Shown here piece after piece: positions 44,461 through 53,889 of a stretch of 64,000 nt of DNA. The first letter of the stretch is position 1. The number at the start of each line of letters is the position of its first letter. A program made the position numbers and the translations under genes. The stretch is taken from positions 124,001 to 188,000 of the forward strand of contig NZ_FNPI01000003.1 in assembly GCF_900107275.1 (NCBI RefSeq). The letters are read 5' to 3'. This DNA comes from Evansella caseinilytica. Its GTDB lineage: Bacteria > Bacillota > Bacilli > Bacillales > Salisediminibacteriaceae. The notes beneath the pieces were generated by a model. It had not been told where the DNA came from. It worked only from the letters and a program-made list of their open reading frames with translations, and did no database searches.

Positions 44461-47400
44461 TTACTTAATTCCGGCAAGCTCCTTGCTTTCTTCCAATCTT
44501 ACCGACATCAGCTTGGAAACCCCGGATTCCTGCATCGTCACACCGTAAAGGACATCCGCTTCCTCCATTGTGCCTTTGCGGTGGGTAACGACGATAAATT
44601 GCGTCTCGTTGCTGAAATCTTTCAAATACTGGGCAAATCTGGCAACATTTGCTTCATCCAGCGCTGCCTCTACTTCATCAAGAACACAGAAAGGAACAGG
44701 GCGCACCCTGATGATGGAGAACAAAAGGGCAATCGCCGTTAACGCCCTTTCTCCCCCGGATAAAAGGGCGAGATGCTGAAGTTTTTTCCCAGGCGGCTGG
44801 GCAACGATTTCCACCCCTGTGTACAACAGATCATCCGGATTCGTCAGGACCAAATCTGCGCGTCCACCTCCGAAGAGCTCTTTAAACACTTCCCGGAAGT
44901 GAACTTGAATTTGCTCGAACGTATCCTTGAAGCGTTTCGTCATTTCTTCATCCATTTCCATGATGACCTGGTGAAGCGTCGCCTTCGCTTCTTCCAAATC
45001 CTCCTTTTGCTCGAGCAAAAATTCATAGCGTTCCTTAACCCGGTCATACTCTTCGATCGCACCGATGTTAACGGCACCCAATTCCTCGATCGACATTTTG
45101 ATCAGCTTCACTTTTTTCTTCGCTTCGTTCAGTTCAAGCGGTAACGGAAACTGCTCTTTCGCTCCTTCAAACGAAAGCTCATAGTCACCTTCCAATTTAT
45201 TGAGGCGGTTATCTAGTTCGACATCCAAGCGGTTCACGCTGACTTCTGTTTCATGGAGCGTTGCGGTAACAAACTTCAGCTGTCTTTTATGCTCTTTCAG
45301 CTCCCGTTCGCAGTCTTCGTGTTCCTGCTGCAGCGTAAGGCGTTCTGCCCGGCGCCGTGAAATGAGCTGGATCGTGTCATCTTTTTCCGCCCGGCGCTTA
45401 TCAATCAGTTCGTCCAATGTTTCCACACGCTCCGATTGCGACGACATTTCATTTTCCAGCTGAACATACTCATCCTCTTTGAGCGACAGCGTTGCCGCTA
45501 CTTGTTCATATGATTTCTTCAGCCGGGAATACGTTTCCTGGCAATAATGAAGCTGCTCTTCTTCCTTTGCAAGCTGAATTTTTGTGTCGGTAAGCTGCAA
45601 AGACAATGTCTCTTTTGTCGTTTGCTCTTCCTGCTGCCGCTTTGAGAGCCGTTCGATTTCATCATTCAAAGCGGTAATTTTTTGATTGGATGCTTCAATC
45701 GCCCGCTGCAGCACATGTATCCGCTGCTGTTTTTGCGCCAGTTCTTCATCAAACTCCCGTTTTTCCAAATCATACAGCTTTAAGCGGTCATTAACATTTT
45801 GTTCGGACAGCTCCAGCTCCTTGACGATGGATTTTTGCCCTTGTTCTTCGTCGCGGAGCTTTTCTCCCGCTGACTGTATTTCCTTCATTTCCAGCTGGAG
45901 GGAAGACAGGTTTTCCTTCAGGGTTTTCACTTCCTGTTGCAGTTTCCCTGAATCGGCTTCCAGACGTTTGCATTTTTCTGTCACCTGCTCCAATTCCTGC
46001 TGTCTGCCTAAAATTTGACTTTGCTTCTGCTTCATGCTCCCCCCGGTCATCGCTCCTCCCGGGTTGATCACATCGCCTTCGAGCGTTACGACACGAAAGC
46101 GATAGCGAACGCTTCTGGCAATCTCATTTGCGGCTTTCATATCAGTGGCAATGAGAATATTCCCTAACAAATGGGAAAAAATGTTTTCGTACTGCTCTTC
46201 ATATTGTACAAGATCCTTAGCCGCCCCCACAAATCCTTCCAGCCGGCTTGCCGTATATACGTCCTGAGACGGAAGGTTTTTCGGCTTTATCACCGACATC
46301 GGCAGGAAAGTAGCCCTCCCCAGCCTGCGCTGCTTCAAAAATTGAATTGCTTTCCGGCCGGTTTCTTCGTCTTCCACAACAACGTGCTGCTGGGCGGCGC
46401 CTAAGGCAATGTCAATCGCCGTCTGATACTGTTTGGACACGTTGACAAGCTCGGCAACAGCACCGCGGATTCCGCGGAACTGCCGGTCTCTTTCTTTTAA
46501 GATTTCCTTCACGCCCTGGAAAAATCCGGAATAATCATTTTGCATTTCTTCCAGCACTTCTTTACGCGACGACAACTGCTGAAGGTGGTGGTAAGCTTCA
46601 TAAAGAAGGGCTTCCTTTTTGCCGTATGCCGCTTCCGCTTTTTCCCCGGTTGTCTTCAGCTCTTGGTACGCCGCAAGCTGCTCGTCAATGCGTTTTTTCT
46701 GCGCTTCCCATTTCTCCCTTGCCGCGGTTAATTGCTGTTGAATTTGCTGCCTTTTTTCTATCAGCTCGCTGTTGTCCCGCTGAAGCCGCTGCTGCTTTTC
46801 CTGCTGCTTTTGCAACTGCTCTTCTAAATAGCGGACTTCGTTTTTCTGCGAAGCTTTTTCGTTCAGCCATTCGATGTAGTCGGATTTCAGCTGCTCCAGC
46901 TTTTCCACGGTATTTTCCTCCAGCGCTGTCAGCTGCTGCTCCTGCTCCGCTACCCGCCGGCGGGTAGCGACAGCCTTCGCTTCAAATTCAGCGAGCTGGT
47001 TTTCTTGCGCCTGAATTTCGGTTGTCAGCCGCTGCTTTCGATTTTTCAGTTCCGAAAGCTCCTGAAGAAACTGCTCCTTATTTTGAGCGTAGTTTTTTCT
47101 CCGCTCCTTCCAGACTTCCTTTTGCCCTTCCTGCTTTTCCAATTCTTCGCTTGCTTTTAAAAGAATATCCTGCAAATCGTTGATCGATTCATCCAAGGCC
47201 TGCATATCGGCGCGGAGTCGCTCAATCTTTGCCTCGTGCTGTTTAACGATGGCCTGCACGCTTCCTTCGCGATCCTGCAAGTCCTCGAGCTGTTTTTTTT
47301 CGTTCTCCCATTTTTCATGAATGTCTTCGATTTCCTTTACGAGAACACCCACCTCGTACTCCTGCAATTCCGCTTTTTTCTCCAGATATTCCTTCGCAAT

Positions 47401-48030
47401 CGATGCCTGCTCCTGCAAAGGCTCCACCTGGGATTCCAGCTCATGCAGGATATCCTTAACGCGGTTCAGATTATCCTGGGTATCGCTCAGCTTCTTTTCC
47501 GATTTTATTTTTCGATGCTTATATTTAAGTACTCCGGCAGCCTCTTCGAAAATCGCCCTGCGCTCTTCTGATTTACTGCTGAGAATTTCTTCCACACGAC
47601 CTTGTCCAATGATGGAAAACGATTCTTTTCCAAGTCCTGAATCCATGAAAAGATCGACAATGTCCTTTAAGCGACAAGACTGTTTATTGATTAAATATTC
47701 GCTGTCGCCGGATCGGTAGACGCGCCTCGTTACGGCAACCTCGCTGTAATCAATGGCGAGATGCTGATCCTCGTTATCCAGGATCAACGTGATCTCTGCC
47801 ATATTTAACGGCGCCCTGGAATCACTGCCGGAAAAAATAATATCCTCCATTTTTGCCCCGCGGAGATTTTTGGCTGATTGTTCTCCCAGCACCCAGCGGA
47901 TGGCATCGGAGATATTGCTTTTTCCACTTCCATTTGGACCGACGACGGCGGTGACGCCTTTGACGAAGTCGATGGAAAGTCTGTCGGCAAAAGATTTAAA
48001 GCCAACAAGATCCAGTCGTTTTAGGAACAA
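44461..48030 (-). CDS. smc: Chromosome condensation protein SMC
   Basis: 1189 residues (B. subtilis 1186). Start codon is TTG with GAGGTG about 7 bases upstream. Walker A GPNGSGKS at 31-38; two long coiled coils (about 170-500 and 680-1010) flank a hinge with 'GGAMTGGSM'; the C-terminal head has 'LLSGGERALTAIALLFS' and Walker B 'FCVLDEVEAALDEAN'. Forms the ScpA/ScpB condensin that organises sister origins. Transcribed from its own promoter because rnc ends in a terminator. Confidence 0.99.
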   Translation of the reverse strand: MFLKRLDLVGFKSFADRLSIDFVKGVTAVVGPNGSGKSNISDAIRWVLGEQSAKNLRGAKMEDIIFSGSDSRAPLNMAEITLILDNEDQHLAIDYSEVAVTRRVYRSGDSEYLINKQSCRLKDIVDLFMDSGLGKESFSIIGQGRVEEILSSKSEERRAIFEEAAGVLKYKHRKIKSEKKLSDTQDNLNRVKDILHELESQVEPLQEQASIAKEYLEKKAELQEYEVGVLVKEIEDIHEKWENEKKQLEDLQDREGSVQAIVKQHEAKIERLRADMQALDESINDLQDILLKASEELEKQEGQKEVWKERRKNYAQNKEQFLQELSELKNRKQRLTTEIQAQENQLAEFEAKAVATRRRVAEQEQQLTALEENTVEKLEQLKSDYIEWLNEKASQKNEVRYLEEQLQKQQEKQQRLQRDNSELIEKRQQIQQQLTAAREKWEAQKKRIDEQLAAYQELKTTGEKAEAAYGKKEALLYEAYHHLQQLSSRKEVLEEMQNDYSGFFQGVKEILKERDRQFRGIRGAVAELVNVSKQYQTAIDIALGAAQQHVVVEDEETGRKAIQFLKQRRLGRATFLPMSVIKPKNLPSQDVYTASRLEGFVGAAKDLVQYEEQYENIFSHLLGNILIATDMKAANEIARSVRYRFRVVTLEGDVINPGGAMTGGSMKQKQSQILGRQQELEQVTEKCKRLEADSGKLQQEVKTLKENLSSLQLEMKEIQSAGEKLRDEEQGQKSIVKELELSEQNVNDRLKLYDLEKREFDEELAQKQQRIHVLQRAIEASNQKITALNDEIERLSKRQQEEQTTKETLSLQLTDTKIQLAKEEEQLHYCQETYSRLKKSYEQVAATLSLKEDEYVQLENEMSSQSERVETLDELIDKRRAEKDDTIQLISRRRAERLTLQQEHEDCERELKEHKRQLKFVTATLHETEVSVNRLDVELDNRLNKLEGDYELSFEGAKEQFPLPLELNEAKKKVKLIKMSIEELGAVNIGAIEEYDRVKERYEFLLEQKEDLEEAKATLHQVIMEMDEEMTKRFKDTFEQIQVHFREVFKELFGGGRADLVLTNPDDLLYTGVEIVAQPPGKKLQHLALLSGGERALTAIALLFSIIRVRPVPFCVLDEVEAALDEANVARFAQYLKDFSNETQFIVVTHRKGTMEEADVLYGVTMQESGVSKLMSVRLEESKELAGIK

Positions 48031-48075
48031 TGGTCTTCACCTCGATTAACATTCTGCATTTCACTTAACTTGTTC

Positions 48076-48104
48076 ATTTTACCATAAAGACCCGGTTCGG
48101 TTAA
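48076..48104 (-). promoter_or_regulatory. Sigma-A promoter of smc-ftsY
   Basis: Minus strand: -35 TTAACC (48099-48104), 17-base spacer, -10 TAAAAT (48076-48081) with an extended TGG. About 45 bases before the smc TTG. Confidence 0.6.
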
Positions 48105-48144
48105 CCTGTTTCTTATTGTTGCTGGCGTTTTTATCACATTCTGG

Positions 48145-48150
48145 TACAAT
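48145..48150 (+). promoter_or_regulatory. Possible extended -10 of the DUF1128 gene
   Basis: TGGTACAAT (hexamer at 48145-48150) about 40 bases before the ATG. No convincing -35 at 17 bases, so it would depend on the TGn extension. Divergent to, and nearly overlapping, the smc promoter. Confidence 0.35.
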
Positions 48151-48187
48151 GGGAGGAAATCGATGTTATTGTGGAAAGGATGACAGG

Positions 48188-48412
48188 ATGAGCAAGCGAG
48201 GAAAAACGAGAGAAAATTTGAATGAGATGATCGAAGCAATCAAAGCGAAGCTGCAGATTGTCAATGCCGGGGCAATGAAGGCGGAGCATTACTCCCTCGA
48301 CCGCTTTGATGACGTGGAAGAGCTGTATGAGCTGGTGATGAAAAAAGACCGCTTTAGCGTCAGCGAAATGGATGCGATCGTGTCAGAACTGGGTTCGATG
48401 CGGGACAAATGA
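48188..48412 (+). CDS. DUF1128 family small protein (YfkK-like)
   Basis: 74 residues from MSKRGKTRENLNEMIEAIK. The pattern 'FDDVEELYELVMKKDRFSVS' and 'EMDAIVSELGSMRDK' fits the DUF1128 family (YfkK in B. subtilis), of unknown function. AAAGG lies about 9 bases before the ATG. One of only two plus-strand genes in the window; it and the YndM-like gene split rnc from smc. Confidence 0.87.
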   Translation: MSKRGKTRENLNEMIEAIKAKLQIVNAGAMKAEHYSLDRFDDVEELYELVMKKDRFSVSEMDAIVSELGSMRDK

Positions 48413-48540
48413 TGTTGTGCTGAAAAAGTTTGCGAGGGGCGCGAAGGACAACCATCTTCAAGTGTCGCTTCCTGCGTCCTGCCTGCGTGAGGCGTTTTGT
48501 GAAAGATGATAAGTTGCGCTATGGATGAAGGAGGCGGTTG

Positions 48541-48676
48541 GAGGACAGTTTTCGGCTCGATTTTTGTCCTCATAAGCCTTCCTTGAGGACAATTCACAGC
48601 GCTTCCAACTCCTTTTTGTCCTCATTAACGCTTCTTGAGGACGGTTCACGGCCGTTTCGACTCTCGGTTTGTCCTC
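48541..48676. repeat. Three GAGGAC...GTCCTC hairpin units in tandem
   Basis: GAGGAC at 48541, 48585 and 48637 pairs with GTCCTC at 48566, 48618 and 48671. Units are 44-52 bases apart and share CTTGAGGAC, TTCxCGGC and TTTGTCCTCAT segments. Lies between the convergent DUF1128 and YndM-like genes, where it may act as a two-way terminator or structured 3' end. Not CRISPR-like, since the spacers are themselves similar. Confidence 0.75.
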
Positions 48677-48685
48677 ATGGGGTTT

Positions 48686-49129
48686 TTATTTCTTCTTTTT
48701 CATATCGGCTTTCACATCGATTTCTTCTGCAAATTCCGTGCTGAATGGTGTTTGCTTAAAAAGGGGCGTGCCTGCTGTTTTCAGCTTTAGCATTTTGCCA
48801 ATGACAAATTCATGATAAAGAGCCTCAACGAACGTGATAAACACAGTGGCAGAGGCTGCGTTCAAAATACTCGCAGTTGTCCCGTCGACAAACGCGAACA
48901 GAACCAGCCAGAGAGCCAGAAGATAGTAGCTGAAATCGGCGACCGCTGCCGCCAGATGTCCATATTTCGGGTACACAATCAGATCCCCCAGAATATAAGC
49001 CGGAATGATCATTAAAATCGTGACAAACAAAATCCACATAAACGGAACATCAAACAATGATAAAAAAGACAGGGTTACGGTTGCGACGATGACAAATTTC
49101 ACCGCTAACGCGAAAAGATGCTTCAGCAT
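48686..49129 (-). CDS. YndM-like membrane protein (DUF2512)
   Basis: 147 residues with four membrane helices (about 5-25, 27-50, 57-82, 87-110) and a charged cytoplasmic tail ending KADMKKKK. The opening 'HLFALAVKFVIVATVTLSFL' resembles YndM of B. subtilis (DUF2512), function unknown. Not normally found between rnc and smc; an insertion relative to B. subtilis. Confidence 0.83.
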   Translation of the reverse strand: MLKHLFALAVKFVIVATVTLSFLSLFDVPFMWILFVTILMIIPAYILGDLIVYPKYGHLAAAVADFSYYLLALWLVLFAFVDGTTASILNAASATVFITFVEALYHEFVIGKMLKLKTAGTPLFKQTPFSTEFAEEIDVKADMKKKK

Positions 49130-49286
49130 GCTGTATAACTCCTCCAGCTCATTTTTTCATAAAACATAAAACCGTTTCCCCATTAAGATGCGCATTCCGC
49201 CGATAATTATGATTTCCCCTATTCCGCAATGATTACCTGCCTTGCTCTACGGGATAAAGTCGGTCATAGTGACCTAAAAAAACGTA

Positions 49287-49330
49287 CAAAAAAAGACACT
49301 GAAAAAGTTGCCTTGTACTTTTCCAGTGTC
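49287..49330 (-). terminator. Intrinsic terminator of rnc
   Basis: Minus strand: GACACTGGAAAAG... pairs with ...CTTTTTCAGTGTC, followed by TTTTTTTG. It starts 6 bases after the rnc stop and separates the lipid/rnc unit from the inserted genes and smc. Confidence 0.85.
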
Positions 49331-49336
49331 GCCACA

Positions 49337-50098
49337 TTACCCACCAAGTTTTTCCAATGCCTTTCGCGCGGCCATTTGTTCGGCTTCCTTTTTGGAGCGG
49401 CCGGTGCCGATTCCCAATTGAAGTGTATCAAGCCAAACCTCGGAAACAAATTCCCGGGCGTGCGCCGGTCCTTTTTCTTCCACAATTTTGTAATGGATAT
49501 GTCCCTGACCTTCCCGCTGAATCAATTCCTGCAACTGGCTTTTGTAATCCACCATTTGCGAATAATCCCCCTGCTTGATTTTCGGGTACACTTGATCATT
49601 CAGAAATTGGTAAACTGCATCTAATCCCTGATCCAAATACAGCGCGCCGACGAACGATTCAAATACGTCTGCAAGCAGTGCCGGCCGCTTTCTTCCACCG
49701 GTCATTTCTTCGCCTTTTCCTAATAACACATACTCGCCGAAACGCAGCTGGCTGGCTATTTTTGCCAAAGACGGCTCGCATACGATGGCAGCTCTGAGTT
49801 TGGTCATCTCGCCTTCGCTCATGTTTTCGTAATTTTTAAATAAAAATTGTGAGATGGCCAATTCCAAAACCGCATCCCCCAGAAATTCGAGCCTTTCATT
49901 GTCATCGTGCGGCCGAATGCGATGCTCGTTGACATATGATGAGTGGGTAAATGCCTGGATAAATAAATTTTCATTATTAAAATGAATACCGATCGATTTC
50001 AGAAATTGTCGGTAATTATTTTTCTGCGCAATCGATATTTGCAATTTTTTTTGCTGGCGGTTGATTCCTCTTCTTTGGATTTTGCGTGATTGTTGCAT
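49337..50098 (-). CDS. rnc: Ribonuclease III
   Basis: 253 residues (B. subtilis 249). Catalytic motif '[17 protein letters not shown]' (about 67-83) with downstream '[17 protein letters not shown]', and a C-terminal double-stranded RNA binding domain (about 180-250, '[20 protein letters not shown]'). Processes rRNA and degrades toxin antisense duplexes in Bacillus. Confidence 0.98.
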   Translation of the reverse strand: MQQSRKIQRRGINRQQKKLQISIAQKNNYRQFLKSIGIHFNNENLFIQAFTHSSYVNEHRIRPHDDNERLEFLGDAVLELAISQFLFKNYENMSEGEMTKLRAAIVCEPSLAKIASQLRFGEYVLLGKGEEMTGGRKRPALLADVFESFVGALYLDQGLDAVYQFLNDQVYPKIKQGDYSQMVDYKSQLQELIQREGQGHIHYKIVEEKGPAHAREFVSEVWLDTLQLGIGTGRSKKEAEQMAARKALEKLGG

Positions 50099-50146
50099 TC
50101 ATAACCCCCATTGCTTCTCTCTGATTGTACGAGTTCATTTTGAAAG

Positions 50147-50173
50147 CCCAAGCCCTTGGGTCACGGGCTTGGG
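50147..50173 (-). terminator. Stem-loop after acpP
   Basis: CCCAAGCCC (50147-50155) / GGGCTTGGG (50165-50173), perfect 9-bp stem with a 9-base loop. On the minus strand it follows the acpP stop by about 10 bases; a T-rich stretch (CTTTC) after it is weak, so it may be an attenuator between acpP and rnc. Confidence 0.6.
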
Positions 50174-50183
50174 TGAGAAAAAA

Positions 50184-50417
50184 CTATTGATGACGTTCTA
50201 TGTATTCAATAACATCACCTACAGTTGCGATCTTTTCCGCGTCTTCGTCGGAAATTTCCAGATCGAACTCGTCTTCCAATTCCATAACGAGTTCAACGAC
50301 ATCCAAGGAGTCTGCACCCAGGTCTTCTTTAAACGTAGCTTCCGGTTTAACAGCTGCTTCGTCCACACCCAGACGGTCTGAAACGATTTTTGCAACTCTT
50401 TCAATTGTTGCTGCCAT
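50184..50417 (-). CDS. acpP: Acyl carrier protein
   Basis: 77 residues from [17 protein letters not shown] with GGAGGTG upstream, same length as B. subtilis. The phosphopantetheine attaches at Ser37 (counting Met) in '[20 protein letters not shown]'. Carrier of growing acyl chains in fatty acid synthesis. Lies between fabG and rnc. Confidence 0.99.
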   Translation of the reverse strand: MAATIERVAKIVSDRLGVDEAAVKPEATFKEDLGADSLDVVELVMELEDEFDLEISDEDAEKIATVGDVIEYIERHQ

Positions 50418-50474
50418 CTTGTTCACCTCCTCTCAGTCATTATAGGATAAAGATGTTAAAAAAACCAGTTCGAT

Positions 50475-51212
50475 TTACATCACCATTCCGCCGTCGACAT
50501 GGAGGGTCTGCCCTGTCATATACGACGACGCTTCGCTGGCGAGGAAAGTAACAACCGAAGCTACCTGCTCCGGTGAGCCAAGCTTTCCTAACGGAATTTG
50601 CTTGAGCATTTCCTCTTTGAGCTCCGGTGGAAGGGCGTCTGTCATATCTGTTTCGATGAATCCAGGCGCGATAGCGTTCACGTGGATGTTACGGTTTGCC
50701 AGTTCTCTGGCAAGCGACTTCGTTAAACCGATCACCCCCGCCTTGCTGGCGACGTAATTTGCTTGTCCGGCGTTGCCCAAAATACCGACGACGGAGGAAA
50801 TGTTAATGATCCGTCCGTACCGCTGCTTCATCATTGGCCGCGTCACCGCTTTCGACACATTGAACACGCCTTTCAGGTTTGTGTCAATAACGGCATCAAA
50901 GTCTTCTTCCTTCATGCGCATTATCAGTGTGTCCCTTGTTATTCCTGCATTATTCACGACAATTTCCAAGGAGCCGAATGCTTCGATCACCGCTTTGACC
51001 ATGCCTTGAACGGCTTCGGCATCAGCCACGTTTGCCTGCACGGTCATCGCCTTGACTCCGAAGCTCCGGCATTCTTCAGCAACTGCCTCGGCTTTTTCCT
51101 GGCTGCCGGAATAGTTTACTGCGACGTTGACACCGTGCCTTGCAAGCGACAGGCAGATGGCTCTGCCGATTCCTCGCGAGCCGCCGGTGACAAGCGCGTT
51201 TTGTCCTTTCAT
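50475..51212 (-). CDS. fabG: 3-oxoacyl-ACP reductase FabG
   Basis: 245 residues from the ATG at 51212; a GTG at 51224 that overlaps the fabD stop (GTGA) is an alternative adding four residues. NADPH site GGSRGIGR (10-17); catalytic Ser140, Tyr153, Lys157 in 'NISSVVG' and '[11 protein letters not shown]'. Reduces 3-oxoacyl-ACP in each elongation cycle. Confidence 0.97.
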   Translation of the reverse strand: MKGQNALVTGGSRGIGRAICLSLARHGVNVAVNYSGSQEKAEAVAEECRSFGVKAMTVQANVADAEAVQGMVKAVIEAFGSLEIVVNNAGITRDTLIMRMKEEDFDAVIDTNLKGVFNVSKAVTRPMMKQRYGRIINISSVVGILGNAGQANYVASKAGVIGLTKSLARELANRNIHVNAIAPGFIETDMTDALPPELKEEMLKQIPLGKLGSPEQVASVVTFLASEASSYMTGQTLHVDGGMVM

Positions 51213-51220
51213 CGTTCGCG

Positions 51221-52162
51221 TCACTCTCCTTTAACCGTTGCGATCGCTTTTTCCAGTGTTTCCTTATCGTAAATCGGTAAAACAACCGCCCGACGGGATA
51301 TTTTTTTCACCAAACCACTTAATACTTTTCCCGGTCCAGCTTCAATAAATAAATCTACGCCAAGATCAACGAGTTTTTGAACTGAATCTTCCCAAAGCAC
51401 AGGGGAATAGATCTGCTGATAAAGCAATTGTTTTACTTCAGCCGGCTCGCTTACTTCAGCGGCCGTTACATTGGCTATGACCGGAATCTTTGGTGCAGCG
51501 ACGGGCACCTCCGCCAAATGCTGCTTCATTTTTTCTGCCGCTGGCTTCATCAGCGAGGAATGAAAAGGTCCGCTCACTGACAGCGGGATGACACGCTTTG
51601 CTCCCTTTTCCTTCGCCAGCGCGGAGGCAGCCGCAACCCCTTCTGCCGTTCCGGAAATGACGATTTGGCCGGGACAGTTGAAATTGGCAGGCTCGACGAT
51701 TCCCGCCTGTGCTGTCGCCTCCTGCGTCACCGCAACAAGCGCTTCCCGCTCCATTCCGAGAACGGCGGCCATCGTTCCTTGACCTTTCGGAACGGCTTCT
51801 TCCATCCACCGGCCCCGTTTTCTGACGGCCACGCATGCATCGGCAAATGTCATTGCTCCGCCAGCAACCAGCGCGGAGTATTCTCCAAGGCTGTGTCCGG
51901 CGGCATAATCGGCAGCGACATCTTTTTCCTTCAGAAGATTCCAGATGGCAATGCTTGTCGTCAACAGCGCCGGCTGGGTATTCTCTGTCCGTTTTAATTC
52001 TTCATCATCCCCGGTAAAAATAAGGGAGGATAAAGATTCCCCCAGGACGGTATCGGCTTCTGTATATACTGCCTGCGAAGCTTCATATGCTTCGGCCAGC
52101 TCCTTTCCCATGCCGACTTGCTGCGAGCCCTGCCCTGGAAAAAGTATGGCGATTTTTCCCAT
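51221..52162 (-). CDS. fabD: Malonyl-CoA:ACP transacylase FabD
   Basis: 313 residues. Nucleophile Ser91 in '[15 protein letters not shown]', and the catalytic His in '[17 protein letters not shown]'. Loads malonyl groups onto ACP. Shares one base with the plsX stop (TAATG). Confidence 0.98.
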   Translation of the reverse strand: MGKIAILFPGQGSQQVGMGKELAEAYEASQAVYTEADTVLGESLSSLIFTGDDEELKRTENTQPALLTTSIAIWNLLKEKDVAADYAAGHSLGEYSALVAGGAMTFADACVAVRKRGRWMEEAVPKGQGTMAAVLGMEREALVAVTQEATAQAGIVEPANFNCPGQIVISGTAEGVAAASALAKEKGAKRVIPLSVSGPFHSSLMKPAAEKMKQHLAEVPVAAPKIPVIANVTAAEVSEPAEVKQLLYQQIYSPVLWEDSVQKLVDLGVDLFIEAGPGKVLSGLVKKISRRAVVLPIYDKETLEKAIATVKGE

Positions 52163-53166
52163 TATTCCTGCTCCTTCGCTTCTGTATTTTTCGCTATTTC
52201 CTGCTGAATCGTGATGACAACCTGCTCTTCATGCATTGTTCTTGCCTGGCGGATGGCATTGAAAAACGCTCGCTCATCGGAGGAACCGTGCGCTTTTATC
52301 ACCGGCGCGTTTAACCCGAACAGTCCTGCTCCGCCATATTCCGAATAGTCCATTTGCAGCTTCACTTGCTTAAAAGCCGGTTTTAAGATACCGGCGGCCA
52401 GCTTGTTTATGAAGGAGGACGTCAATTCTTTTTTCAAAACGGAAAATAACGCAAGCGCCGTTCCTTCAATCGATTTAAGTACAAGATTTCCGGAGAAGCC
52501 GTCGCACACAACGACATCGGCAACGCCGTTAAGGAGATCGCGTGCTTCCACATTCCCGACAAACTCCAGCGAACTGTTTTCCAGCAGCGTATAAACTTCC
52601 TTCGTCAATTCCGTTCCTTTACCGGCTTCTGTTCCTACATTCAACAAGCCGATACGCGGCTTCGCCACATTAAGGACCTTCTGCATATAAACACTGCCCA
52701 TCAAGGCATATTGAAACAGGTGGGAAGGCTTTGCATCCATATTTGCTCCGACATCAAGAAGTAGAAACCCTGCGCCATCCAGCGTCGGGAGCATCGGAGA
52801 CAATGCCGGGCGCTCGATTCCTTTCATCCTTCCAACCGAGAGCAGCCCAGCCGTCATTAATGCGCCGGTGTTGCCGGCGGATACGGCAGCGTCAGCCAGC
52901 CCAGCCTTGACCTGCTGCACCGCAAGTACCATGGAAGCGGCTTTTTTTCTTCTCACTGCGCGGACAGGAGAATCATCCGCCTCGATGACTTCTTCCGTGT
53001 GTATAAGCCGGACTCGCTCAGAAGGTTCGATATACTTTGTAATTTCCGCTTCCTTGCCGATTAAAATAAGTTCTAAGTCATTAAAGGTGTTCAGCGCCGC
53101 CTTACAGCCTTTAACAATGCTTTCAGGAGCGTTGTCCCCTCCCATTGCATCCACAGCCAGTTTCAT
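52162..53166 (-). CDS. plsX: Phosphate acyltransferase PlsX
   Basis: 334 residues. Converts acyl-ACP to acyl-phosphate for PlsY, the first step of phospholipid synthesis in Firmicutes. Opening '[20 protein letters not shown]' and '[19 protein letters not shown]' are diagnostic. Co-transcribed with fapR and fabD. Confidence 0.98.
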   Translation of the reverse strand: MKLAVDAMGGDNAPESIVKGCKAALNTFNDLELILIGKEAEITKYIEPSERVRLIHTEEVIEADDSPVRAVRRKKAASMVLAVQQVKAGLADAAVSAGNTGALMTAGLLSVGRMKGIERPALSPMLPTLDGAGFLLLDVGANMDAKPSHLFQYALMGSVYMQKVLNVAKPRIGLLNVGTEAGKGTELTKEVYTLLENSSLEFVGNVEARDLLNGVADVVVCDGFSGNLVLKSIEGTALALFSVLKKELTSSFINKLAAGILKPAFKQVKLQMDYSEYGGAGLFGLNAPVIKAHGSSDERAFFNAIRQARTMHEEQVVITIQQEIAKNTEAKEQE

Positions 53167-53180
53167 GTTTTACACCATCC

Positions 53181-53741
53181 TCAACCTTCATGTTCCTGAC
53201 GAAACATGGCAAATTCGCCATGAAAAACAACTTCCTGATCCACGTAACTATGTACTTCGACGATCGTCCTGCCGTGGGCATTGTCTGCAACCCGCGCCTT
53301 GGCAACCACCCTTTCGCCGACTTTGACGCGCCGTTTAAAAGATACGTTCGCCTTGACCGTCAAGGCCAATTCATCGTCAATGATCGCCACAGCGAGCGAA
53401 TTTGCCTGTGCGAACAGATGATGCCCCCGGGCGATTCCTGTTCGCGAAAAAACATGCTCTTCCCGGATATCCAAAATGGAAATCGCCTGCTTGTCCAGTT
53501 CCAAATCGATGATTTCACCGATGACTTCATCCAGCGGAAGCGCTTTGACCGTATCATACTGCTGCCGGGCAACATGCTTGATTCTTTCCCTTACTTCCGG
53601 GATGCTCAGCTCCAGCCGATCCAGCCGGACCGTTTGCACACTGACCTCAAAAAATGCTGCCAGAGCTTCATCCGTGATGAACGGATTTTCTGCAATTTTA
53701 TCTTTTAACAATGGCTGCCGTTGTTTTTTCGTCAGCTTCAT
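53181..53741 (-). CDS. fapR: Fatty acid and phospholipid repressor FapR
   Basis: 186 residues from the ATG at 53741 ([13 protein letters not shown]), which has GGAAGTGAT about 8 bases upstream; the ATG at 53756 lies 3 bases from the operator and lacks a ribosome site. N-terminal helix-turn-helix (about 20-45, '[20 protein letters not shown]') and C-terminal hot-dog domain binding malonyl-CoA ('[20 protein letters not shown]'). Represses its own operon. Confidence 0.97.
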   Translation of the reverse strand: MKLTKKQRQPLLKDKIAENPFITDEALAAFFEVSVQTVRLDRLELSIPEVRERIKHVARQQYDTVKALPLDEVIGEIIDLELDKQAISILDIREEHVFSRTGIARGHHLFAQANSLAVAIIDDELALTVKANVSFKRRVKVGERVVAKARVADNAHGRTIVEVHSYVDQEVVFHGEFAMFRQEHEG

Positions 53742-53758
53742 CTTGATCACTTCCATGA

Positions 53759-53775
53759 TTATGACTAGGTACTAA
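53759..53775 (-). promoter_or_regulatory. FapR operator
   Basis: TTAGTACCTAGTCATAA on the minus strand, matching the 17-bp FapR consensus (TTAGTACCTRGTMNTAA as I recall it). It sits immediately downstream of the fapR -10 box, so FapR binding would block the start of transcription; malonyl-CoA relieves it. Confidence 0.88.
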
Positions 53776-53779
53776 CAGT

Positions 53780-53808
53780 AGTATATAATTGTAGCAGAAC
53801 ATTTTCAA
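53780..53808 (-). promoter_or_regulatory. Sigma-A promoter of fapR-plsX-fabD-fabG
   Basis: Minus strand: -35 TTGAAA (53803-53808), 17-base spacer, -10 TATACT (53780-53785). The transcript start would fall inside or next to the FapR operator. Confidence 0.8.
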
Positions 53809-53889
53809 CCATTAAATGTGTATGTTCAAAAAGAACGCTTTCCCTGTTTGATGCAAAAAGTGAAGCCGATTTTTAACACGCTCTTCTGC

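Noticed and set aside
48541-48676. CRISPR-like appearance of the GAGGAC repeats
   Set aside because: Only three units, the inter-unit parts are themselves similar, and no cas genes are present.
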